A DNA stretch of 60,552 bases. It comes from Oligella ureolytica DSM 18253. Its GTDB lineage: Bacteria > Pseudomonadota > Gammaproteobacteria > Burkholderiales > Burkholderiaceae_B. The stretch spans positions 205 to 60,756 of the forward strand of contig NZ_KB892286.1 of assembly GCF_000373745.1 (NCBI RefSeq). Direction: 5' to 3'. Below, in pieces: positions 27,541-37,169 of the stretch (its first letter is position 1; every line of letters starts with the position of its first letter). A program made the position numbers and the translations under genes. The notes under the pieces are model-generated. The model was not told where the DNA came from. It did no database searches and saw only the letters and a program-made list of their open reading frames with translations.

Positions 27541-29226
27541 ATGCTCCCTGAGCTTCAAGAAAAACTAACGCGATTAATCCAAGAAACTATTAATAAGATT
27601 GTGCCTGATAATCAGGCACAGATTAAACTTGAGCGCCCAAAACAAGCAAGCCATGGCGATATCGCAACTAACATTGCTATGCAATTAGCCAAACCGGCAA
27701 AGCGCAACCCACGAGAACTAGCACAAGAAATTTGTGATGCTCTTATCGACAATCCGGAAGCACAGAATATTCTCGCGACCGCTGAAATTGCCGGTCCCGG
27801 GTTTATTAACTTCCGACTCAAGCCGGAAACGCTTTGGGCTGTGATTGAAAAAATCGCAGCTGAAAAAGAGCAGTACGGTCACTCCAAAGGCCAAGCCGAT
27901 CAAAAGGTCATGGTTGAATTCGTTTCAGCCAACCCTACCGGCCCTTTACACGTCGGTCACGCTCGTCAAGCAGCGTTAGGTGATTGTATTTGTCGTTTAT
28001 TTGCGGCTAACGGCGCTGAGGTTCATCGCGAATTCTACTACAACGATGCCGGCAACCAAATCAATGCCCTTGCTCTCAGCGTTCAAGCACGCGCACAGGG
28101 TATTGATCCTGATGACGCTAACTACCCTGAAGATGGGTATCGCGGCGATTACATTCTTGACATTGCCAATGATTTTATGGCCCAAAAAACCATTTTAGCT
28201 GATGGCCAGGAAATAACCGCTAGCGGTGACAGCGATAACCTAAGTGATATTCGTCGCTTTGCAGTCGCTTACTTACGTCGCGAGCAAGATCTTGATTTGC
28301 AAGCCTTTAACCTGATCTTTGACGAGTATTACCTAGAAAGTTCACTCTACACGGATGGTAAAGTTGAGGAAACCGTTCAGACTTTAACCGACAACGGTCA
28401 CGTTTATGAAAAAGACGGTGCGCTTTGGTTAAAAACGACGGAACTCAATACCGGCGACGACAAAGACCGTGTGATGCGTAAGTCTGACGGTTCTTACACC
28501 TATTTCCTACCGGATGTAGCCTACCACCGCAGCAAGTGGGAGCGTGGTTATAAGCAGGCGATTAACATCCAAGGCAGTGACCACCATGGTACGGTTGCGC
28601 GTGTTCGTGCCGGCTTGCAGGGGTTGGAACTAGGTATCCCGAAAGACTACCCTGATTATATTTTGCACAAAATGGTTCGCGTGATGCGTGATGGAGAGGA
28701 AGTTAAAATTTCCAAACGTGCCGGCAGCTACGTCACCATGCGTGATTTAATTGACTGGGTTGGTCAGGATGCGGTGCGCTTCTTCTTAATTCAACGACGT
28801 GCTGACACCGAATTTACCTTTGATGTCGACTTAGCTCTCTCTAAGAGCGAAGAAAATCCCGTCTTTTACGTACAGTACGCCCATGCTCGTATTTGTAAAC
28901 TGCTCATGGACAGCGCAAACTTGACCGCTCGCCTACACGAAGCAAATACCAGCCTTCTGACAGCGCCAAGTGAGCTTACGCTCTTAAAGCGCTTATCTGA
29001 GTTACCTAACTTAATTGAAATGGCGGCGCGCGAACTATCACCGCACCATCTCGTATTCTGGTTAATTGACTGCGCTGCAGATTTCCACTCTTGGTACAAT
29101 GCTGAGCGCATCATGGTTGATGATGAGGAATTAAAACTGGCTCGTTTAAGTCTGGCTAACGCAACCCGTCAGGTTATTGCTAATGGCCTAGACCTACTAG
29201 GTGTCAGCGCTCCTCAGAGAATGTAG
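27541..29226 (+). CDS. argS: Arginyl-tRNA synthetase
   Basis: 561 residues, class I synthetase charging tRNA-Arg. The N-terminal Add1 domain is followed by the HIGH-type motif HVGH at residues 137-140 (within [15 protein letters not shown]), a KMSKS-like KISKR at 389-393, and the DALR anticodon-binding domain ending in [13 protein letters not shown]. Start of an argS-SPOR-dsbA group on the same strand, an order common in Burkholderiales. Confidence 0.95.
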   Translation: MLPELQEKLTRLIQETINKIVPDNQAQIKLERPKQASHGDIATNIAMQLAKPAKRNPRELAQEICDALIDNPEAQNILATAEIAGPGFINFRLKPETLWAVIEKIAAEKEQYGHSKGQADQKVMVEFVSANPTGPLHVGHARQAALGDCICRLFAANGAEVHREFYYNDAGNQINALALSVQARAQGIDPDDANYPEDGYRGDYILDIANDFMAQKTILADGQEITASGDSDNLSDIRRFAVAYLRREQDLDLQAFNLIFDEYYLESSLYTDGKVEETVQTLTDNGHVYEKDGALWLKTTELNTGDDKDRVMRKSDGSYTYFLPDVAYHRSKWERGYKQAINIQGSDHHGTVARVRAGLQGLELGIPKDYPDYILHKMVRVMRDGEEVKISKRAGSYVTMRDLIDWVGQDAVRFFLIQRRADTEFTFDVDLALSKSEENPVFYVQYAHARICKLLMDSANLTARLHEANTSLLTAPSELTLLKRLSELPNLIEMAARELSPHHLVFWLIDCAADFHSWYNAERIMVDDEELKLARLSLANATRQVIANGLDLLGVSAPQRM

Positions 29227-29249
29227 TTAATAATTAAGTATTTAAGTTT

Positions 29250-30209
29250 ATGGCAGCACCCCGCAAACGCACAACTAAACGAACGACGACGTCACGCCGT
29301 CGTACACCGGCAAAATCAGGACGCAGCAGTAGCTCCTTTGTGGCCATGGGCATTATTGCGGGCCTAGCCATCGCCATTCTTTTTTATTCGATTTTTATTC
29401 GCCAAGATGCTAATTTATCTAAAGGCACGACACCACAGTATGCACATACGCCAAACCAAACGGATGTGCTAAACCCCTTGCCTCCTAGACCTCGTCAAGA
29501 ACTAGCAGCCGCTGTTAGCCAGAGCCAACCCCCTGCTCCTGACCCATCTGACACGCGAGTCAACACACCATTGAGTATTGCTGAGTCCACGGCTAAGCAA
29601 AACGAGTCTCAGCCGGCGACCGCCTCTACTGGGGCGACTACACAAACTAAATCTCCAAGTGCCAAGCCTACGCCAGCGCCGGCAAAACAAACGCCACCAA
29701 CACCCAGCATGAGTGAAGACGCGATCGGCAACCTCATTGCACAAAACCAGAAACCGGCTCCGAACCAAGCCAAGCCTTCTCAATCCAAAGATGCCGTTAC
29801 GCCTAAAGATACTGCCGACCACGTAGGTGCCCTGATTCATACCATGCCGTCCGCCACCGTTAGCGACAACGCTGACGGCACAAAGCGTGTAACAAAAGAA
29901 AAAATCATTACCAAACAAAGCAGTACGCTCAATACCGTACCGGAAAAAGCAATTGCCTTACATCCTGTACCGACTAAAGAAAAGCCTTTTTACTTACAAA
30001 CTACGTTTTATAAGACAGAAGATGAAGCCGATGCTATGCGCGCTCAACTTCTTTTATTAGGACACGGCACAGCCAATGTACATAAAGCACTGGTTAACAA
30101 CCAAACGATGTATCGCGTCCGTATAGGTCCTTACACCTCACGTACTGAACTTGAAAAGGCTCAGAAAAACGTTGAAGCAGCTAAGTTAAAGCTAAGCCCT
30201 ATACATTAA
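29250..30209 (+). CDS. SPOR-domain cell-division-type membrane protein
   Basis: 319 residues. Basic N terminus (MAAPRKRTTKRTTTSRRRTP), one transmembrane helix (about residues 28-48), a long Pro/Ala/Gln/Thr-rich linker and a C-terminal SPOR domain (from about residue 243, FYLQTTFYKTEDEADAMRAQ) that binds denuded septal peptidoglycan. The layout is that of FtsN-like proteins. It lies 24 bp after argS and before dsbA. Whether it is the true FtsN cannot be told from sequence alone. Confidence 0.83.
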   Translation: MAAPRKRTTKRTTTSRRRTPAKSGRSSSSFVAMGIIAGLAIAILFYSIFIRQDANLSKGTTPQYAHTPNQTDVLNPLPPRPRQELAAAVSQSQPPAPDPSDTRVNTPLSIAESTAKQNESQPATASTGATTQTKSPSAKPTPAPAKQTPPTPSMSEDAIGNLIAQNQKPAPNQAKPSQSKDAVTPKDTADHVGALIHTMPSATVSDNADGTKRVTKEKIITKQSSTLNTVPEKAIALHPVPTKEKPFYLQTTFYKTEDEADAMRAQLLLLGHGTANVHKALVNNQTMYRVRIGPYTSRTELEKAQKNVEAAKLKLSPIH

Positions 30210-30317
30210 TCAAATACGCTACTAATGGAACCAATTGCCTAAGAAAAGGTCATTAGTTCTGTTATGAATAACGAATACGCGCTAAACCTAGCATGCATAG
30301 TAAGAACTGGACTGAAT

Positions 30318-30941
30318 ATGATTAAATTACGTAATAAATTTCTTGCAACAGCCCTATTAAGTGCAACCTTTGCGGCACCAACAGCCTTAGCTCAAGACCA
30401 AGGGTATATCACTTATCAGCAACCACACGCTTCCAGCACCGCAGATAAAGTCGAAGTCTTAGAGTTTTTCTCCTACACTTGTGGACACTGCGCACTCATT
30501 GACCCCATGATCACCGAGTGGGAAAAAACCTTAAGTGATGAGGTTAAATTAGTTCACGTACCGGTCGCTTTCAATGCCTCTATGCAGCCTATGCAAAAAT
30601 TCTACTATGCGATAGAAGCCTTAGACCGCTTAGATTTACACTCAAAATTATTTGATGCTATTCACAAAGAAAAGCAGCGCCTCTTTACCGAAGACGCGTT
30701 AATTGATTGGGCGGCTAAGCAGGGAGTCGACAAAGAGCAAATAACCGCTGCCATGAGCTCTTTCGGTGTTAATTCCAAAGCTAGAAATGCCCGTCAACTC
30801 ACTGACAACTACCGTATTGAAGGCACTCCCTCAATCGCGGTTGGTGGTCGTTACCTAACCTCTCCATCCATGACCGGTACCTATGAAGCGGCTATTAACC
30901 AAGCTCAAGTATTGTTAGATCAAATCTTAGCCGAGAAATAA
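30318..30941 (+). CDS. dsbA: Periplasmic thiol:disulfide oxidoreductase DsbA
   Basis: 207 residues. Signal peptide cut after ALA (near residue 25), a thioredoxin fold with the redox site CGHC at residues 55-58 (FFSYTCGHC), an inserted helical domain and the cis-Pro loop GTPS. It introduces disulfides into exported proteins and is reoxidised by DsbB. The ATG at 30318 is chosen because the signal peptide begins there; an upstream ATG at 30264 adds 18 residues with no ribosome site. A hairpin terminator follows. Confidence 0.9.
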   Translation: MIKLRNKFLATALLSATFAAPTALAQDQGYITYQQPHASSTADKVEVLEFFSYTCGHCALIDPMITEWEKTLSDEVKLVHVPVAFNASMQPMQKFYYAIEALDRLDLHSKLFDAIHKEKQRLFTEDALIDWAAKQGVDKEQITAAMSSFGVNSKARNARQLTDNYRIEGTPSIAVGGRYLTSPSMTGTYEAAINQAQVLLDQILAEK

Positions 30942-30996
30942 TCTAGACATTACGATAAGCGACAAAGTAAGAGAGTCACCCCTCGCGCTCAAAAAC

Positions 30997-31027
30997 AACG
31001 GCCCTACAAAAATACATAGGGCCGTTT
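30997..31027. terminator. Bidirectional terminator between dsbA and metC
   Basis: Arms ACGGCCCTA (30998-31006) and TAGGGCCGT (31017-31025) with a 10-nt loop, a short T tract on the right and A-rich sequence on the left; serves the convergent genes on both sides. Confidence 0.75.
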
Positions 31028-31060
31028 ATCTTTATCTATCTATGCAGAATCAACTGCTTA

Positions 31061-32269
31061 TTAGGCACCAAAAGCAGCATGGTACGCTTGCTGTAAATCC
31101 GCAATCAAATCATCAATATCTTCTAAACCGATATGTAAGCGGACAAGCTGTGTCTCGCCATGACGTAACTCGTCAGAAGTATAAGAATGATTGACTAAGC
31201 CTTCCGGACGTACCCATTGGACTAAGCTCTCAAAACCGCCCCAAGAATAACCAATAAAGAAAATTTCCAAGGCATCAACAAAGGCGCGAGTCTGCTCGCG
31301 ACTGCCCTTTAACTCTATCGACATTAAACCATTAGAACCTTTGCAATCACGCTGCCATAGCTCATGATGCTTATCACCTTTAAAGGCGGGATGATAAATC
31401 GCTTTGACGGCTTCTAGACTTGCCAAATACTCACACACCTTAAGGGCACTTTCTGCATGCTGCTTCATGCGAATAGGCATCGTGCGCACCCCACGAATAG
31501 CTAACCAAGCGTCATCGGCACTAATAGAATAGCCCAAAGCATATTGATTTTTATTGATACGATCGATAAGCTCCTTACCCTTAGCCACGACAGCACCCAG
31601 CATTAAATCAGAGTGACCACCAACATACTTAGTCCCGGCAATAATGGAAACATCAGCACCTAAATCTAAGGGCGTATAAATTAAACCACTACCCCAAGTA
31701 TTGTCGACCACAAACGTTAAGTCGTGCTTTTTAGCAATCGCTGACAAAGCTGGAAAGTCCAGCATTTCCATCAATAAAGAGCCTGGGGACTCTGCGTACA
31801 ACACCTTTGTTTTGGGTGTAATAGCCGACTCAATCGCATCATAGTCGTGACCGCTCACATACGTGGTGCGAATACCCATGCGCTGTAATACCGTACTATC
31901 CATCTGACGTACAGGGCCATAGACATTGTCTGTACACACCATATGGTCACCTTGACCTAGCAAAGACAATAGCGTCATGCTGATGGCACCTACCCCTGAG
32001 GACGCTAAAAAGCAATGTTCGCCATTTTCTAGTGCTACAAAAATCTCTTCTAAATCAGCATGTGTATCTAAGCCCATGCGCCCATAGCTCATTGCCCGTT
32101 CACCCTGCATGCGTAAAGACTCTGTGTGATCTAACTCTTGTAAACTATGAAAACGAACAGTACTCGTACGCACTGAGGGAGTGGCCACAGCAGCAACCGG
32201 ATTTTCCTCATCACACGGCATGGTACCTAAGTGTTGTAGACGAGTAACTAAACTAGGTGTTTTTTTCAT
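31061..32269 (-). CDS. metC: Cystathionine beta-lyase
   Basis: 402 residues, Cys/Met metabolism PLP enzyme. The PLP-lysine is Lys214 in AGTKYVGGHSD; YGRMGLDTHADLEEIF near residue 62 and FVVDNTWGSGL near residue 186 are typical of MetC-type lyases. It would convert cystathionine to homocysteine, ammonia and pyruvate. A cystathionine gamma-synthase/lyase role is less likely from the C-terminal IGYSWGGFESLV motif, which is a MetC hallmark. Single gene; divergent from a LysE-family gene. Confidence 0.88.
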   Translation of the reverse strand: MKKTPSLVTRLQHLGTMPCDEENPVAAVATPSVRTSTVRFHSLQELDHTESLRMQGERAMSYGRMGLDTHADLEEIFVALENGEHCFLASSGVGAISMTLLSLLGQGDHMVCTDNVYGPVRQMDSTVLQRMGIRTTYVSGHDYDAIESAITPKTKVLYAESPGSLLMEMLDFPALSAIAKKHDLTFVVDNTWGSGLIYTPLDLGADVSIIAGTKYVGGHSDLMLGAVVAKGKELIDRINKNQYALGYSISADDAWLAIRGVRTMPIRMKQHAESALKVCEYLASLEAVKAIYHPAFKGDKHHELWQRDCKGSNGLMSIELKGSREQTRAFVDALEIFFIGYSWGGFESLVQWVRPEGLVNHSYTSDELRHGETQLVRLHIGLEDIDDLIADLQQAYHAAFGA

Positions 32270-32402
32270 AAAACTTCACTCCAAAGATTCTAAAGACTTT
32301 ACACTCGGCGATCGATAGCAGTACACGGACTCGCAATCGAGTCATCTCAATGACTATTCATTTTATACTGTTGAACTATGTTAACCAACTGCCTTAGCGC
32401 TT

Positions 32403-33032
32403 ATGACCTTTGCCACTGCTTTATCATTTTTTTTCGCTGCTTCACTCATGGCTCTTTTGCCGGGACCGGATAATCTCTATGTCATGGCACAATCATTACG
32501 CCAAGGTTGGCGCATTGGCTTTATGTTGATCTTGGGCTTATGCTCCGGATTGGTGGTGCATACGGGCATCGTAGCGTTTGGTGCGACAGAGTTAGTGGCA
32601 CGTTATCACTGGTTTTATCTGTTAATAAATATCTTTGGAGGCTGCTATTTATTATATTTAGCTTACTTACTTTTTAATGCCGGCCCAATCACCCAAACCC
32701 AGCAATCAAGCGATATGCTAAGGCCCGCTCAGGCTTATAGACGTGGGGTTATTATGAATCTCAGTAATCCCAAAGTGATTATATTTTTCTTATCATTTTC
32801 TCAGCCATTTATTAATGTCGAGCGGGGTAATGTATCACTACAGTACGTACAACTAGCGATATTGATGATTATCGCGACCATGCTGGTTTTTGGGACAATT
32901 AGTGTGTTTGCTGATCATTTAGGGGCCAATTTAAAAAAATCCGCTCGCGCTCAACGCATCTTTAACCGGGTGAGCGCGTGTATTTTATGTCTATTGGCAA
33001 TCTCTTTATTACTCAAGCTGTTGATATCGTAA
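32403..33032 (+). CDS. LysE/RhtB-family exporter
   Basis: 209 residues, six membrane spans, with LLPGPDNLYVMAQSLRQGWR near residue 20 and the family motif NLSNPKVIIFFLSFSQPF. A second LysE-family paralogue in the window. Its 3' end overlaps the end of the convergent metallo-hydrolase gene by 24 bp, so no terminator space exists between them. Confidence 0.85.
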   Translation: MTFATALSFFFAASLMALLPGPDNLYVMAQSLRQGWRIGFMLILGLCSGLVVHTGIVAFGATELVARYHWFYLLINIFGGCYLLYLAYLLFNAGPITQTQQSSDMLRPAQAYRRGVIMNLSNPKVIIFFLSFSQPFINVERGNVSLQYVQLAILMIIATMLVFGTISVFADHLGANLKKSARAQRIFNRVSACILCLLAISLLLKLLIS

Positions 33033-34070
33033 AACACCCAGTGCATCTTCGCTACGGTTTAACTTACCATCAAAATACAAGGCTTGTAGATGCGCCAACG
33101 CCTCTCCCATAGCAAACGTCAATTGGTGTAAATCGAGTTTACGCTTAAACATGTGAGGCACTACCTCAGCAGCGCAGGTTGGTTCTTGACATAACTCGAG
33201 TACTTCTTGCAGACGATCTTCATGATGCGCTAACTGCTGACTTACCCGCTCTTGAATCCCTTTAAATGGTCTGCCATGTGAAGGCAATACCAAGGTATCA
33301 TCCGGCAGCTCCAAAAACTTAATCACAGAGTTTAAATACAGCGGCAATGGATTGGCGTCCGGCTCATAATCAAACACACTGACATTAGTTGAAATGCGGG
33401 GCAACAGCATATCACCGGAAATTAACACCTTTAACTCCTCGCAATACAAACTGATGTGCTCAGGCGCATGACCATACCCACTAATTAAAAGCCAATCATG
33501 GTCGCCAATTGCAATGACTCGATTATCGATGAGGCGATTAAAATGAGCAGGTAAGGGATGCACGAGACTTGGATAGTAGCCGGCGCGTTCACGAATTTGT
33601 TCCTGTGACTCCTTATTAAGTAAACCATGACGGGCAAAGTGCTCTACCGCCCCATCGCCACCGGTACCGGCACCACTCGTGCTGTCGGTCCATGAACGAG
33701 CGACAAAATAATCGGTCATACTCATCCATAACGGAGCATTCCAACGACCACAGTGCCAACCGGCTAAACCCACATGATCAGGGTGCATATGTGTTACTAA
33801 AACACGCACAATGGGCAAACCATCTAATTCATTAGCAAAAATCTGCTCCCAAAACTCACGTACCACCGGTTTATTAATTCCACAATCAATCATCGTCCAG
33901 CCCTTGACCCCCTCAAACTCATCAGCAATCAGCCAACAGTTCACGTGGTCTAAAGCAAAGGGCAATGGCAAACGGATCCACTTCACCCCGGGAGCCACTT
34001 CGATGGTACTACCTTCTCTCGGTAGCTCATCTCCAAATGGATAGTTTAATTTTTTTTCATTTTCATTCAT
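33009..34070 (-). CDS. Metallo-beta-lactamase-fold hydrolase
   Basis: 353 residues. The metal-binding motif THMHPDHVG spans residues 93-101 (His94, His96, Asp98, His99), with further ligands expected at the GHAPEHIS His and the ISGDMLLP Asp. A C-terminal winged-helix-like extension follows (LQEVLELCQEPTCAAEVVPH onward), as in glyoxalase-II-like and LACTB2-like hydrolases. The ATG at 34070 is chosen because GAGGAGA precedes it. It diverges from the liu regulator and operon; a thioesterase-type role in that pathway is possible but unproven. Confidence 0.8.
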   Translation of the reverse strand: MNENEKKLNYPFGDELPREGSTIEVAPGVKWIRLPLPFALDHVNCWLIADEFEGVKGWTMIDCGINKPVVREFWEQIFANELDGLPIVRVLVTHMHPDHVGLAGWHCGRWNAPLWMSMTDYFVARSWTDSTSGAGTGGDGAVEHFARHGLLNKESQEQIRERAGYYPSLVHPLPAHFNRLIDNRVIAIGDHDWLLISGYGHAPEHISLYCEELKVLISGDMLLPRISTNVSVFDYEPDANPLPLYLNSVIKFLELPDDTLVLPSHGRPFKGIQERVSQQLAHHEDRLQEVLELCQEPTCAAEVVPHMFKRKLDLHQLTFAMGEALAHLQALYFDGKLNRSEDALGVLRYQQLE

Positions 34071-34165
34071 ATAGATTCTCCTCTGTAGCAGTCTCAGTTT
34101 TAGCACCTTTGATTGTTCTACCCATCACATACTAAAGCAACACGCTGACAAAAACATGTTAATTA

Positions 34166-34214
34166 TTGACACAGTTGAAATAGTAACTCATAATTACGTT
34201 TACGTTAACGTAAA
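34166..34214 (+). promoter_or_regulatory. liu operon promoter and LiuR operator
   Basis: A sigma70-type promoter is visible: TTGACA at 34166-34171, a 17-bp spacer and CATAAT at 34189-34194. Immediately downstream, at the expected transcription start, lies the perfect palindrome TTTACGTTAACGTAAA (34199-34214), which agrees with the known LiuR operator type (ACGT half-sites in an A/T frame). Binding here would block transcription of liuR and the following genes. Confidence 0.72.
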
Positions 34215-34258
34215 GATAAACATTTAAGTCATTCAATCACAGTGAGAGTTGTTTACAT

Positions 34259-34642
34259 ATGACACAAGAGCTTTGGTCCATTTCAGAGTTAGCCGAGATG
34301 TATGAGGTAACACCCAGAACACTTCGTTACTACGAGGATCAAGGCATTGTTGCGCCAAGAAGAGATGGACAAAAACGCATTTATAATCAGCGCGACCGCA
34401 CACGCCTGAAACTCGCACTTCGAGGCAAGCGTTTGGGCTTTTCACTAGCAGAAATTCGTAGTTTGATTGATATGTATGACGGTCCCAGTAGTCACCCAGA
34501 ACAACTACAGTCTTATTTAGCTCACTTAAAAAGACAAAAAGAACTACTTGCTCAACAGCAAAAAGATATTCAGGCAGTACTCGAAGAAATTCGTCGTCAA
34601 GAGCAGGTATGTCACGATTTATTAGCAAAAAATATTGAGTAA
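34259..34642 (+). CDS. liuR: MerR-family regulator of leucine degradation (LiuR)
   Basis: 127 residues. MerR winged helix at residues 6-74 (WSISELAEMYEVTPRTLRYY then EDQGIVAPRRDGQKRIYNQRD), followed by a coiled-coil dimer helix. It is the first gene of the operon, 24 bp before the isovaleryl-CoA dehydrogenase gene, and a matching palindromic operator precedes it. LiuR controls branched-chain amino acid catabolic genes in many proteobacteria and responds to pathway intermediates. Confidence 0.88.
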   Translation: MTQELWSISELAEMYEVTPRTLRYYEDQGIVAPRRDGQKRIYNQRDRTRLKLALRGKRLGFSLAEIRSLIDMYDGPSSHPEQLQSYLAHLKRQKELLAQQQKDIQAVLEEIRRQEQVCHDLLAKNIE

Positions 34643-34666
34643 TTTAAACGCCCACAGGAGACAAAC

Positions 34667-35845
34667 ATGAATATTCCAGGCATTAATTTTAATTTAGGTG
34701 ACGATTTAGATATGCTGCGTGATGCAGTCCGTGATTTTGCACAAGCTGAAATCGCCCCTCGCGCTCACGACATTGACCACAGCGATCAGTTCCCAATGGA
34801 TTTGTGGGAAAAGTTCGGTGAACTAGGCCTCTTAGGATTAACAGTCAGTGAGGAGTATGGCGGTACCTCCTTAGGTTACTTAGCTCATATGGTGGCGATG
34901 GAAGAGCTTTCACGCGCCTCTGCCTCAGTCGCTCTGTCTTATGGCGCGCATTCAAACCTGTGTGTTAATCAGCTGTTTCGCAACGGCAATGCGGAGCAAA
35001 AAGCCAAATACCTACCAAAACTAATCTCTGGAGAACATATTGGTGCGCTTGCAATGAGTGAGCCAGGTGCCGGTTCCGATGTGGTCAGTATGAAGTTACG
35101 TGCCGATAAAACAGGCGATCGCTATATTTTAAACGGCAATAAGATGTGGATTACTAATGGTCCGAACGCCGATACCTTAGTTGTCTATGCCAAAACCGAC
35201 CCCAATGCCGGCCCTAAAGGCATTACCGCCTTTATCATTGAAAAAGACTTCCCCGGCTTTTCTGTTGCTCAAAAGCTGGACAAACTAGGTATGCGCGGTT
35301 CACACACGGGCGAATTGGTATTCCAAGATTGTGAGGTTCCCGAAGAAAATATCCTCGGTCAGCTAAATGGTGGCGTTAAGGTGCTGATGAGCGGCTTAGA
35401 CTACGAGCGTGCAGTGCTATCCGGAGGCCCCCTAGGCATTATGCAAGCCGTGATGGATATGGTTGTGCCTTATATCCACGATCGCAAGCAATTCGGACAA
35501 TCCATTGGTGAGTTTCAGCTGGTTCAAGGCAAAATTGCTGATATGTATGCCGGCCTCCAAGCCAGTCGTGCCTATGCCTATGCCGTTGGCAAGCAACTAG
35601 ATAATTTGGGGAGTGGTCATGCCCGTCATGTCCGTAAAGACTGCGCCGCCTTGATCCTATACGTCGCTGAGTTAGCCACAAAAATAGCAGGTGACGGCAT
35701 TCAAATCTTAGGCGGAAATGGCTATATTAATGAGTATCCGGCCGGTCGTTTATGGCGTGACGCCAAGTTGTATGAAATCGGTGCGGGCACAAGCGAAATT
35801 CGTCGCATGTTGATTGGTCGTGAACTATTTAATGAAACAGCTTAA
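34667..35845 (+). CDS. liuA: Isovaleryl-CoA dehydrogenase
   Basis: 392 residues, acyl-CoA dehydrogenase. Converts isovaleryl-CoA to 3-methylcrotonyl-CoA with FAD and electron-transfer flavoprotein. The catalytic base is predicted as Glu247 in [14 protein letters not shown], the position typical for isovaleryl-CoA dehydrogenases rather than the C-terminal Glu of other members. [14 protein letters not shown] and the C-terminal [15 protein letters not shown] are family hallmarks. Second gene of the liu operon. Confidence 0.93.
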   Translation: MNIPGINFNLGDDLDMLRDAVRDFAQAEIAPRAHDIDHSDQFPMDLWEKFGELGLLGLTVSEEYGGTSLGYLAHMVAMEELSRASASVALSYGAHSNLCVNQLFRNGNAEQKAKYLPKLISGEHIGALAMSEPGAGSDVVSMKLRADKTGDRYILNGNKMWITNGPNADTLVVYAKTDPNAGPKGITAFIIEKDFPGFSVAQKLDKLGMRGSHTGELVFQDCEVPEENILGQLNGGVKVLMSGLDYERAVLSGGPLGIMQAVMDMVVPYIHDRKQFGQSIGEFQLVQGKIADMYAGLQASRAYAYAVGKQLDNLGSGHARHVRKDCAALILYVAELATKIAGDGIQILGGNGYINEYPAGRLWRDAKLYEIGAGTSEIRRMLIGRELFNETA

Positions 35846-35883
35846 TTTCTTTTAATTAACACTAGCTCTCCGAGGAGTTTCTT

Positions 35884-37068
35884 ATGTCTGATTCTGTTGT
35901 TATTGTTTCTGTTGCCCGTACCCCGATTGGCGGTATGATGGGTACTCTTTCTGCCGTACCTGCTTATGAATTAGGTGCGACTGCTATTAAAGCGGCTGTA
36001 GAGCGTGCTGGCATTGATCCTAAAGCTGTTGATCAAGTCATCATGGGTAACGTACTGCAAGCTGGTCAAGGCCAAGCGCCTGCGCGTCAAGCAACCCTTG
36101 GTGCAGGTCTGGACAAATCCACTTCAGCCACTACCGTACATAAAGTATGTGGTTCAGGTTTAAAATCCGTGATGCTTGCAACTGATATCTTGAAAGCTGA
36201 AAGTGCTGATGTCATTGTTGCTGGTGGTCAAGAAAGCATGTCCAATGCTCCTTATCTCCTACTCAAAGGTCGAGAAGGCTATCGCTACGGCCACTCCACG
36301 GTGTATGACCACATGGCCTTAGATGGACTTGAGGATGCCTACGAGCGCGGCACACCGATGGGTGCCTTTGCTGAACAAATGGTTGAAAAATACGGCTTCA
36401 CCCGCGAAGACCAGGACAACTATGCCGTTGAATCCTTAAACCGTGCGAATAAAGCGATCGAAGATGGTAGCTTTGAGTGGGAAATCACACCTGTCACCAT
36501 CAGCTCTCGTCGTGGCGATGTCGTTGTTGATACTGACGAACAACCGGGCAATGCCAAACCTGACCGTATTCCAAGTCTACGCCCTGCCTTTAAGAAAGAC
36601 GGTACGATTACTGCCGCTAACGCTTCATCAATTTCTGATGGTGCCGCAGCCGTCGTCATGATGCGTGCTTCAACCGCTGAAAAACTGGGTGTTAAGCCAT
36701 TAGCCCGTATCGTTGCGCACACTGACTTTTCTCATGAGCCAGAGTGGTTCACCACTGCACCAGTGACCGCGATGAAAAAGTGTTTGGAAAAAGCTGGTTG
36801 GACCAAAGATGAGGTGGATTTATACGAAATTAACGAAGCCTTTGCTTGCGTTACCATGGGTGCAATGAAAGATCTCGAGTTAGATCATGCAAAAGTAAAT
36901 ATTCATGGGGGTGCGACTGCTTTAGGTCACCCTATTGGTGCCTCAGGTACACGTATTTTAGTAACCCTTATCGCTGCTTTACGTAAAACCGGCGGTAAAA
37001 AGGGTGTGGCTAGCCTATGTATTGGAGGCGGTGAGGCCGTTGCCCTAGCAGTTGAACTAGTAGACTAA
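35884..37068 (+). CDS. Acetyl-CoA C-acetyltransferase (thiolase)
   Basis: 394 residues, thiolase family. Nucleophile Cys89 in VHKVCGSGLKSVM, His349 in LGHPIGASGTRI, and Cys379 in SLCIGGGEAVAL complete the active site. It cleaves acetoacetyl-CoA to two acetyl-CoA (AtoB/PhaA type), which suits the end of leucine catabolism where acetoacetate is formed. It sits between liuA and the carboxylase genes, 38 bp after liuA. Confidence 0.92.
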   Translation: MSDSVVIVSVARTPIGGMMGTLSAVPAYELGATAIKAAVERAGIDPKAVDQVIMGNVLQAGQGQAPARQATLGAGLDKSTSATTVHKVCGSGLKSVMLATDILKAESADVIVAGGQESMSNAPYLLLKGREGYRYGHSTVYDHMALDGLEDAYERGTPMGAFAEQMVEKYGFTREDQDNYAVESLNRANKAIEDGSFEWEITPVTISSRRGDVVVDTDEQPGNAKPDRIPSLRPAFKKDGTITAANASSISDGAAAVVMMRASTAEKLGVKPLARIVAHTDFSHEPEWFTTAPVTAMKKCLEKAGWTKDEVDLYEINEAFACVTMGAMKDLELDHAKVNIHGGATALGHPIGASGTRILVTLIAALRKTGGKKGVASLCIGGGEAVALAVELVD

Positions 37069-37097
37069 TCATCAGCACTAGGTCATAACAAACTATT

Positions 37098-37135
37098 AAA
37101 GGGCTGCCGATCATGATGAAGACAAGGCAGCCTTT
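37098..37135 (+). promoter_or_regulatory. Intra-operon hairpin before the carboxylase genes
   Basis: GGCTGCC (37102-37108) and GGCAGCC (37126-37132), flanked by AAAG and TTT, form a 7-bp stem with a 17-nt loop after the thiolase stop. The T run is short, so partial termination or an RNA-processing/stability site is more likely than full termination. Confidence 0.5.
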
Positions 37136-37169
37136 ACTAATAGGCGCACTTAAGTTTTGGAGGAGATTA

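Noticed and set aside
29502-29918. 138-codon antisense frame inside the SPOR-domain gene
   Set aside because: It results from the Pro/Ala/Thr-rich linker read backwards and is Arg/Gly/Cys-rich without a start signal.
34233-34628. 131-codon antisense frame across liuR
   Set aside because: The + strand encodes a clear MerR regulator with operator and ribosome site; the antisense frame has no homology.
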